From positions 1-64,000 of the forward strand of contig CAXMOM010000042.1 in the NCBI GenBank assembly GCA_964195425.1: DNA of 64,000 bases. Direction: 5' to 3'. Source of the DNA: Glaciecola sp964195425 (lineage in GTDB: Bacteria; Pseudomonadota; Gammaproteobacteria; Enterobacterales; Alteromonadaceae). Made by a program: the position numbers and the translations under genes. Under the pieces are notes generated by a model. It was given only the letters and a program-made list of their open reading frames with translations. It was not told the DNA's origin and ran no database searches. Of the stretch, positions 45,379-52,543 are shown one piece after another. Position 1 is the first letter of the stretch, and every line of letters starts with the position of its first letter.

Positions 45379-45408
45379 AAAAAAGGCGAGCCTAAGCTCG
45401 CCTTTTTT
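45379..45408 (-). terminator. Rho-independent terminator of ssb
   Basis: A perfect 13-base stem (AAAAAAGGCGAGC with GCTCGCCTTTTTT) and four-base loop has T-rich sequence on the minus-strand 3' side. It lies about 22 bases after the ssb stop. Confidence 0.92.
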
Positions 45409-45430
45409 AGATCTTATAACTTTATATCAT

Positions 45431-46003
45431 TTAGAACGGGATATCGTCATCAAAATCGATATCTGGCTCTGACATTTTAGGCGCTTGCTGTGGAGCCTGC
45501 TGCGGAGGTTTTTGAGGATTTTGATTGTATCCGCCTTGGCCGCCGCCTGCATTTTGCTGTGGTGCGCTTTGGTCATATGTGTTTTGACTACCGGCATTCT
45601 GTTGCGCTGGACGCTGTTGATACCCGCCGCCTTGTGCGTTCTGACCGCCTTGACCGCCGCCTTGACCGCCACCGCCCATCATTTGCATATTATCGGCAAT
45701 AATTTCAGTTGTATAACGGTCGTTGCCTTGTTGGTCTTGCCACTTACGGGTTTGCAATTTTCCTTCGATAAAAATTTGCGAACCTTTCTTTAAGTATTCA
45801 CCGGCAATTTCAGCTAAACGGCGATACATGGTCACTTTGTGCCATTCGGTGCGTTCTTGCTGCGCGCCTTGTTGATCTTTCCAACTTTCACTAGTCGCAA
45901 TGCTTAAATTAGCGACTGCGTTTCCGTTTGGCATGTAGCGTATTTCTGGATCGTTGCCCAAGTTACCTACAATAATGACTTTGTTAACACCTCTAGAGGC
46001 CAT
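45431..46003 (-). CDS. ssb: Single-stranded DNA-binding protein
   Basis: SSB coats single-stranded DNA in replication, recombination and repair. The 190-residue protein has the OB fold (about 1 to 110, ASRGVNKVIIVGNLGNDPEI and WHKVTMYRRLAEIAGEYLKK), a Gly/Gln-rich linker and the acidic tip DFDDDIPF that recruits partner proteins. It is not divergent from uvrA here, as it is in E. coli; a transporter and a NYN gene lie between. It has its own strong terminator. No LexA box was found near its start. Confidence 0.97.
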   Translation of the reverse strand: MASRGVNKVIIVGNLGNDPEIRYMPNGNAVANLSIATSESWKDQQGAQQERTEWHKVTMYRRLAEIAGEYLKKGSQIFIEGKLQTRKWQDQQGNDRYTTEIIADNMQMMGGGGQGGGQGGQNAQGGGYQQRPAQQNAGSQNTYDQSAPQQNAGGGQGGYNQNPQKPPQQAPQQAPKMSEPDIDFDDDIPF

Positions 46004-46027
46004 TGTATTTCCTTTATTAATCTTGTT

Positions 46028-47410
46028 TTAATTCTGTTCTTTAATAAGTGCTTCGGCTACGTCTATTTCAAAGATTTTAGCATCTACTTTCAAGTACATA
46101 GCATTTTCTATAGGATCGGCGACCACTTCTTGCACACCAGCCATACTATTAATTTTATCACGTAAATCAAGCAAATTCTGTGATTCTTTATGCCTATTTT
46201 CAAGCTTTAGTGTAACGCGTTTTATCTGCTGCGTGCTAGTTAAACCTTTGGCTATTAAGCTTAACAAAAAGATAACCACTAAGCACATAATAAAGGTATA
46301 TTCGGGTGAAAAGTAGCTGTTCAAAAGGCCAGACAACAGACCGCCTAAAAAAGCCCCAAAAAATTGATGACTGGCATAAATACCCATTGCGCTGCCTTTA
46401 CTACCGGCCGGCGAAATTGAAGATACCATTGCTGGCATTTTTGCTTCCAAAAAATTAAAGCCAGTAAAAAACAAAATACCCGCTACAGCAATTCCAGACC
46501 AACTAGGCGCAAGTATTAGCAATAAGACAAAAGCACTGGCCATAAACAACAAAGCAAGCCTGAAACTCAAGCTAACAGGCAAATGATCAGCAAGCTTTAC
46601 CATACCAATCAGCCCAATTACCGACGCAAACAGCACCAACGAATAGAGCACCCAGTGGTCGCTTAATGGCACATTTATATTAATAAGCATGACAGGCACT
46701 TGTACAAAGAAACAAGTAATTAGCAAATGTACAACCAACACAGACCAATTTAAGCGCCATAAATGGGGATGTTTAAAAAGACCGCTGAGTAATTTGGTTT
46801 TAGGTAATGAATCGCCTGAAGGCGCTAAGTGTGCCTTATTGTTTATGCCTAATCGCACTAGTGGAATACACAATAAGGCAAAGCCAGCGGTAATTAGGAA
46901 AATTCCCTGCATACCTAAACTTGCGGCAATAATAGGCCCTAACAACAGCGCAATATAAAATGAAAAGCCAATTGAAATGCCAATTAGCGCCATTATTTTT
47001 GTACGCTGGGACTCACGCGTTACATCGCTTGCCAATGCCATAATCGCGCCGGCGATGGCGCCACTGCCCTGTATTATTCGGCCAATAGTAAGTAACCACA
47101 TACTATCAGCTAATCCGGCTATTAATGAACCTATAGCAAATAAAATAAGCCCCAAATAGATAACAGGCTTGCGCCCCCACTTGTCAGACAGCAAGCCCAT
47201 TGGAATCTGGAAAATAGCCTGAGTTAGTCCGTAGCCGCCTATGGCTAAGCCTACCCACAGTGGTGAGTAATCTGGATACGCCTTAGCTGCAACAGCAATA
47301 ACTGGAATTACCATGAATAACCCAAGCATACGTAACACATATACCGAGGCGAGACTTATGCCAGCCTGCCATTCAGCTTTAGTAAGTGAGTTTACTTCCA
47401 TTTGCAGCAA
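46028..47410 (-). CDS. MFS transporter with C-terminal YAM-like domain (YajR type)
   Basis: The 460-residue protein has twelve membrane segments of the major facilitator superfamily, with VYVLRMLGLFMVIPVIA in helix 1 and the loop motif GLLSDKWGRKPVI between helices 2 and 3. After helix 12 there is a soluble tail (about 395 to 460, LDLRDKINSMAGVQEVVADP) like the ferredoxin-fold YAM domain of E. coli YajR. The substrate is unknown. The start may be TTG at 47410 (AGGA five bases upstream) or ATG at 47401. It lies 24 bases before ssb and may share its transcript. Confidence 0.85.
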   Translation of the reverse strand: MLQMEVNSLTKAEWQAGISLASVYVLRMLGLFMVIPVIAVAAKAYPDYSPLWVGLAIGGYGLTQAIFQIPMGLLSDKWGRKPVIYLGLILFAIGSLIAGLADSMWLLTIGRIIQGSGAIAGAIMALASDVTRESQRTKIMALIGISIGFSFYIALLLGPIIAASLGMQGIFLITAGFALLCIPLVRLGINNKAHLAPSGDSLPKTKLLSGLFKHPHLWRLNWSVLVVHLLITCFFVQVPVMLININVPLSDHWVLYSLVLFASVIGLIGMVKLADHLPVSLSFRLALLFMASAFVLLLILAPSWSGIAVAGILFFTGFNFLEAKMPAMVSSISPAGSKGSAMGIYASHQFFGAFLGGLLSGLLNSYFSPEYTFIMCLVVIFLLSLIAKGLTSTQQIKRVTLKLENRHKESQNLLDLRDKINSMAGVQEVVADPIENAMYLKVDAKIFEIDVAEALIKEQN

Positions 47411-47721
47411 GAACTTCCTGTGTGATGAGGTGATAGTATTTAAGAACGGCTAATTACGTATGGTAAACTGTTCTTTGTCATATTAATAGCATCGAGGGAA
47501 TACTCGAGCTTATAGCAAGTTTAAACATTAACTGGGGACAATTTCGGTAAGTTTCAACGATATTTTACTATTTATTATTACTGCCGTTAGAGCATGTATT
47601 TATTTACAGAGCATTTTTAACAGATTGCGAAACGAGCGCTATGAAGGCAAGCGCCATATAAATCGCACGTCTCCATTTAATGTTAGTATATAAGTACTGC
47701 GTACACTAAGGAAAATACCCA
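47411..47721. other. Divergent intergenic region between the MFS gene and the NYN gene
   Basis: No gene was found. The region is AT-rich and must hold promoters for both flanking genes. A short inverted repeat (TCGAG/CTCGA) lies in it. No convincing -35/-10 pair was recognised. Confidence 0.45.
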
Positions 47722-48195
47722 TTGAACAAAATAGCTATTTTTGTCGATGTTCAAAACATTTACTACACTACAAGAGACACGTTTAGGCGCCCTTTCAACT
47801 ATCGCGCATTTATTCAAGAGCTTAGCCAAAGCAATGAAATAGTATTGGCCTATGCCTACGCGATTGACCGTGGCGACACCCAGCAAATGAAGTTTCAAAG
47901 TGCTCTACGACACATGGGATTCGAGGTAAAACTGAAGCCTTTTATTCAACGCTCTGATGGTTCTGCCAAAGGCGATTGGGACGTAGGGATAACAATTGAC
48001 GTACTAGAGCAGGCTGCGCATGTTGATGAAGTCATTTTACTTTCAGGTGACGGCGACTTCGCTATTTTACTCGACACCATTACCCGCAAATATGGGTGTA
48101 AAACATCTGTTTATGGCGTGCTTAACTTAACCGCCAACGCCCTTATTAATAGTGCGACTCAATTTATTGATATTGACCAAAAATGGTTACTTTGA
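47722..48195 (+). CDS. NYN-domain (LabA/DUF88-type) putative ribonuclease
   Basis: The 157-residue protein is a single NYN domain, a PIN-like nuclease fold. The expected acidic residues are present: FVDVQNIYY (Asp9 region), KGDWDVGITIDVL and LLSGDGDFAILLD, followed by GVLNLTANALINSATQFIDI. Such proteins are predicted RNA-processing enzymes; the substrate is not known. The start is TTG at 47722 with AAGGA about 10 bases upstream; no ATG is available before the first domain strand. It lies upstream of uvrA but 269 bases apart. Confidence 0.85.
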   Translation: MNKIAIFVDVQNIYYTTRDTFRRPFNYRAFIQELSQSNEIVLAYAYAIDRGDTQQMKFQSALRHMGFEVKLKPFIQRSDGSAKGDWDVGITIDVLEQAAHVDEVILLSGDGDFAILLDTITRKYGCKTSVYGVLNLTANALINSATQFIDIDQKWLL

Positions 48196-48464
48196 GCCTA
48201 GTTTAGTAACTGCGTTTTTTCTGTTGCGTTAGTCGCCAACAATGCGCAAATAAACACTACGGCCTTAAAGGGCCAAATTGTTTCTTCCGTTTCCATAAGC
48301 GTAAAAGTTTTACTACTGTATGCCCACAGTCATTGCTAAATAAGCTTTGCTACGAGGCGGCTGTTTACACACTTCATATGTGAATGTTGTTTAACAATAG
48401 CATCATTTTTTTTCAACATGTGGCATAATAGCCGATTAGTCAAAAAGGTGTATTTTTAGCAAAA

Positions 48465-51305
48465 ATGGATTATATAGAAGTTCGCGGTGCGCGCACGCAC
48501 AACCTCAAGAATATCGATATTACCCTACCACGCGACAAACTGGTTGTTATTACAGGATTGTCGGGTTCAGGAAAGTCTTCTTTAGCCTTCGACACCCTAT
48601 ATGCAGAGGGCCAACGCCGTTATGTTGAGAGTTTGTCGGCCTATGCCAGACAGTTCTTATCTATGATGGAAAAGCCTGATGTCGATCACATTGAAGGCTT
48701 GTCACCGGCGATCTCAATTGAACAAAAATCTACCTCACATAATCCTCGTTCAACGGTAGGCACTATTACCGAAATATACGATTATTTACGCGTCATGTTC
48801 GCTCGCGTTGGCACGCCACGCTGCCCAGAACACAAAGTAGCATTGGACGCCCAAACTATCAGTCAAATGGTCGACAAAGTACTTACCTTTGAAGAAGGTA
48901 CCAAGCTAATGTTGCTGGCTCCCGTTGTGCAAGCTCGTAAAGGTGAGCATATTAAGACCTTAGAAGGCTTAAGTGCACAAGGCTTTATACGCGCTCGCAT
49001 TGATGGCGAAGTATGTGATTTATCAGACCCACCTGACCTCGATTTACGAAAAAAACACACCATAGAAGTGGTTGTAGACCGCTTTAAAGTGCGTGACGAT
49101 CTACAATTGCGTCTGGCTGAATCATTCGAAACTGCTCTGGCGCTTTCGGCCGGCACCGTCAAAGTAGTTTACATGGACGACGACCAACAAGACGAGATTG
49201 TATTTTCTGCTAACTTTGCTTGCCCACACTGCGGCTATAGTATTACCGAATTAGAGCCTCGCATATTCTCGTTCAATAACCCCGCTGGTGCGTGCCAAAC
49301 ATGCGACGGTTTGGGCACTAAGCAATTTTTTGACCCCCACAGAGTAATTGGTAATGATGAACTAAGTTTGTCGGGCGGCGCAATACGCGGTTGGGACAAA
49401 CGCAGTTATTATTACTTTCAAATGCTAATGTCGGTTGCCGAACACTACAGTTTTAATCTAAAAGTCCCTTTTAAAGACTTAGAAAAAAACGCCAAAGACA
49501 TCGTATTGTATGGCTCGAAGGGTGAAGCAATCAAATTTAAGTACATAAATGAGCGTGGCGACATTATGGAACGCAAGCATCCATTTGAGGGAATTATCCC
49601 GAACATGGAAAGGCGTTACAAAGAAACCGAGTCGAACACTGTGCGCGAAGAACTTGGCAAATATATGAGTCAACAGCCCTGCACTGCATGTGCAGGGTCA
49701 AGATTGAGACTTGAAGCACGTAACGTGTTTATTCAAGAGACCAATTTACCAGCCATTGCGACGATGTCGATTGAAGAAGCTTTTAACTTTTTCCGCGACC
49801 TTAATTTAAGCGGACAACGTGCCACTATTGCCGACAAAATATTAAAAGAAATTATGGATAGACTGAATTTCTTAATTAATGTTGGACTGAATTATTTGTC
49901 ACTTGAACGCAGCGCAGACACCCTTTCGGGCGGCGAAGCCCAGCGCATTCGTCTTGCTAGCCAGATAGGTGCGGGCCTTGTAGGCGTAATGTATGTACTT
50001 GATGAACCGTCTATTGGCCTGCACCAGCGCGATAACGAACGCTTATTGAAAACTTTGCGCCACTTGCGCGATTTAGGCAACACCGTCATTGTGGTTGAAC
50101 ACGATGAAGACGCCATAAAAGAAGCCGACTATATTGTTGATATAGGTCCAGGTGCTGGCGTACACGGCGGTGAGATCATTGCTCAAGGTAGCTTGCAAGA
50201 CATAATGTCTTGTCCTGAATCACTCACTGGTAAATATCTAGCGGGTATTGAGAGAATAGAAATACCGAAAGTCCGTAATCCCACAGCTGACAAAAACTGG
50301 CTAGAATTAGTAGGCGCCACCGGCAACAACCTGCGTAATTTAACCTTAAGAATTCCAACCGGTTTAATGACCTGTATTACAGGTGTATCGGGTTCAGGAA
50401 AGTCTACGCTCATAAACGATACGTTTTACCGTATTGCGCAGCGCGAGCTTAATCGCGCCACGGTTAATGAACCCGCACCTTATAAATCCATGACCGGCCT
50501 TGAGCACTTAGACAAAGTTGTCGATATTGACCAAAGCCCTATCGGCAGAACGCCGCGCTCAAACCCAGCGACTTATGCAGGAATATTTACGCCTATTCGT
50601 GAAATATTCTCGGGCACGCAAGAATCACGCTCACGGGGTTATAAGCCTGGTCGCTTTAGTTTCAACGTGAAAGGCGGGCGCTGCGAAGCATGCCAAGGTG
50701 ATGGCCTCATTAAAGTAGAAATGCACTTTTTACCCGATGTATATGTGCCTTGTGATGTGTGCTCAAGTAAACGTTATAACCGTGAAACACTCGAAATTCG
50801 CTTTAAAAATAAGAATATTCACGAAGTGCTCGATATGACAGTTGAAGACGCACATCATTTTTTTGAAGCTATTCCTTCTATTGCGCGCAAATTGCGTACT
50901 TTGATGGATGTAGGGCTTTCATATATTCGTTTGGGGCAGTCAGCAACAACCTTGTCGGGCGGCGAAGCCCAACGAGTTAAGTTAGCTAAAGAACTATCTA
51001 AACGAGACACAGGACAAACACTTTATATTTTGGATGAGCCTACTACCGGCCTTCATTTCCATGATATTAAGCAGTTACTACAGGTACTTCATCGACTAAG
51101 AGATCATGGCAATACCGTGGTGGTCATTGAGCATAACCTCGACGTTGTGAAAACCGCAGATTGGGTTATAGATTTAGGCCCTGAAGGCGGTTCGGGTGGC
51201 GGTCAAATTATTGCACAGGGCACGCCTGAAGAAGTAGCTCGTAGTAAAAAATCTCATACGGGTGGTTTTCTTGCCACTATGCTCAAGGCAAAGGGCTCAG
51301 CGTAG
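48465..51305 (+). CDS. uvrA: Excinuclease ABC subunit A
   Basis: UvrA finds bulky DNA lesions and loads UvrB in nucleotide excision repair. The 946-residue protein has both ABC ATPase modules: Walker A GLSGSGKSSLAFDTL near 31 and GVSGSGKSTLINDTF near 641, signature LSGGEAQRIRLASQIG and LSGGEAQRVKLAKELS, and zinc modules (CPHCGYS with CQTCDGLG; CEACQGDG with CDVCSSKRYN). All parts are intact. No LexA box was found in the 269 bases upstream. Confidence 0.99.
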   Translation: MDYIEVRGARTHNLKNIDITLPRDKLVVITGLSGSGKSSLAFDTLYAEGQRRYVESLSAYARQFLSMMEKPDVDHIEGLSPAISIEQKSTSHNPRSTVGTITEIYDYLRVMFARVGTPRCPEHKVALDAQTISQMVDKVLTFEEGTKLMLLAPVVQARKGEHIKTLEGLSAQGFIRARIDGEVCDLSDPPDLDLRKKHTIEVVVDRFKVRDDLQLRLAESFETALALSAGTVKVVYMDDDQQDEIVFSANFACPHCGYSITELEPRIFSFNNPAGACQTCDGLGTKQFFDPHRVIGNDELSLSGGAIRGWDKRSYYYFQMLMSVAEHYSFNLKVPFKDLEKNAKDIVLYGSKGEAIKFKYINERGDIMERKHPFEGIIPNMERRYKETESNTVREELGKYMSQQPCTACAGSRLRLEARNVFIQETNLPAIATMSIEEAFNFFRDLNLSGQRATIADKILKEIMDRLNFLINVGLNYLSLERSADTLSGGEAQRIRLASQIGAGLVGVMYVLDEPSIGLHQRDNERLLKTLRHLRDLGNTVIVVEHDEDAIKEADYIVDIGPGAGVHGGEIIAQGSLQDIMSCPESLTGKYLAGIERIEIPKVRNPTADKNWLELVGATGNNLRNLTLRIPTGLMTCITGVSGSGKSTLINDTFYRIAQRELNRATVNEPAPYKSMTGLEHLDKVVDIDQSPIGRTPRSNPATYAGIFTPIREIFSGTQESRSRGYKPGRFSFNVKGGRCEACQGDGLIKVEMHFLPDVYVPCDVCSSKRYNRETLEIRFKNKNIHEVLDMTVEDAHHFFEAIPSIARKLRTLMDVGLSYIRLGQSATTLSGGEAQRVKLAKELSKRDTGQTLYILDEPTTGLHFHDIKQLLQVLHRLRDHGNTVVVIEHNLDVVKTADWVIDLGPEGGSGGGQIIAQGTPEEVARSKKSHTGGFLATMLKAKGSA

Positions 51306-51342
51306 CTTAACGTAACGCAATAGCTCAAATTTCGGAAGACCC

Positions 51343-51744
51343 ATGTATAACGAACAGTACACAGTAAGATTTTACGAAACAGACGCCCTCGGGCACGTTG
51401 GCAATACTGTAGTAGTAGGCTGGTTTGAAGCAGCACGACTTCCTCTATTTAGGTTGTTCGTTCCCGATTTATGTTTGCAAAACTGGCCGCTGATTTTAGC
51501 GAACTATAATGTAGATTTTGTTTTACAAATTTATTTGCAAAACCCTGTTCAAATAAAAACCTGGATTAGCCGCATTGGCAACAGCTCATTTGAAGTGTAT
51601 CAAGAATGTTGGCAGCTTGATGAGCTAAAAGCGAAAGGTAAAACTACCTTGGTACATTTTGACTATGCTGCAAAAAAGTCGAAGGCAATCCCTGATGAAA
51701 TAAGCACTACATTGCAAACACATATGCATAAGCCAGGAGCGTAA
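51343..51744 (+). CDS. Hotdog-fold acyl-CoA thioesterase
   Basis: The 133-residue protein has the 4-hydroxybenzoyl-CoA thioesterase-like pattern YTVRFYETDALGHVGNTVVV with the catalytic Asp14, and GWFEAARLPLF. Such enzymes (YbgC or FadM type) hydrolyse acyl-CoA thioesters. It starts 37 bases after uvrA, so it may be read from the same transcript, but a functional link is unlikely. The substrate is unknown. Confidence 0.85.
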   Translation: MYNEQYTVRFYETDALGHVGNTVVVGWFEAARLPLFRLFVPDLCLQNWPLILANYNVDFVLQIYLQNPVQIKTWISRIGNSSFEVYQECWQLDELKAKGKTTLVHFDYAAKKSKAIPDEISTTLQTHMHKPGA

Positions 51745-51907
51745 GCCTTTAATTTTTTGGCTTAAAACACGTATAATTTTAATGCCAAAACTAAAATTTT
51801 TATAACTCACAATATGTTAACCAGCCAAAACTGAGCTTTGTTGAATAGTTCAAGTCTGTCGTCTATACTTATTAGACTATCGACTCTTCGAACTGGTAGG
51901 CCATAAA

Positions 51908-52483
51908 GTGTTATCAACAATCGACTTTAATGAGCTGTTACGAGGTTCTGAAAAAGGAGACGCTGAAAAAACCGCCTACCTATTTCCAATCGTATATGAA
52001 GAACTAAAACGCATAGCGCATAATCAAATGCGTGGGGCTTGGTCTGTTCAGACTATGCAAGCAACTGCATTAATTAATGAAGCGTATTTAAAACTATTGG
52101 GCCATCAAAAGCATCATTGCGCAGACAAAAGCCACTTTTTCGCTATTTGCGCAAAAGCTATGCGTCAAATATTGATCAACTACGCACAACAAAAGAACGC
52201 ACAAAAACGGGGTAGTGAACGTGACCGCGTAACCTATTCGGAAGAAATCCTACAACTCGACCAGCAAGAAGCATATTCATTTGAGACTTTATTGACAGTC
52301 GACCGAGCTCTGGTAGAACTTTCAGAGGTAGATGAACATTTGAGTCAACTGGTTGAATTACGGTTTTTTGCTGGGATGACCGAAAGTGATATCGCCAGCA
52401 TGTCTGGTGTATCTGAACGCACCGTAAGACGTGATTGGAAAAAAGCCAAGGCCTTGTTGTCGCAAGCGCTCAAATCAGACTAA
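51908..52483 (+). CDS. ECF-like sigma factor of the kinase-associated type (ECF43-like)
   Basis: The 191-residue protein has sigma-2 (about 8 to 95) and sigma-4 (about 125 to 188, with MTESDIASMSGVSERTVRRD as helix-turn-helix). In sigma region 2.2, where most ECF factors carry the acidic D-A-E-D motif, it reads MQATALINEAYLKLL (from residue 50), so the motif is QATA with Thr53. In the ECF43 group, phosphorylation of a Thr here by a partner kinase is known to activate the sigma factor (EcfP/PknT in Vibrio parahaemolyticus). The start is GTG at 51908. A Ser/Thr kinase follows 60 bases downstream. Confidence 0.87.
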   Translation: MLSTIDFNELLRGSEKGDAEKTAYLFPIVYEELKRIAHNQMRGAWSVQTMQATALINEAYLKLLGHQKHHCADKSHFFAICAKAMRQILINYAQQKNAQKRGSERDRVTYSEEILQLDQQEAYSFETLLTVDRALVELSEVDEHLSQLVELRFFAGMTESDIASMSGVSERTVRRDWKKAKALLSQALKSD

Positions 52484-52543
52484 GAACCCTACTTTATAGC
52501 GCCAAACCACACCTTAGCTTGTAAAACAAAGGCGAACGATACA

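Noticed and set aside
45427..45672. Long alternative frames across the 3' half of ssb
   Set aside because: They are artefacts of the Gly/Gln-rich linker of SSB.
48196..48464. LexA box upstream of uvrA, or near ssb
   Set aside because: No CTGT-N8-ACAG match was found; the closest (CTGT followed by TTACACAC) lacks the second half.
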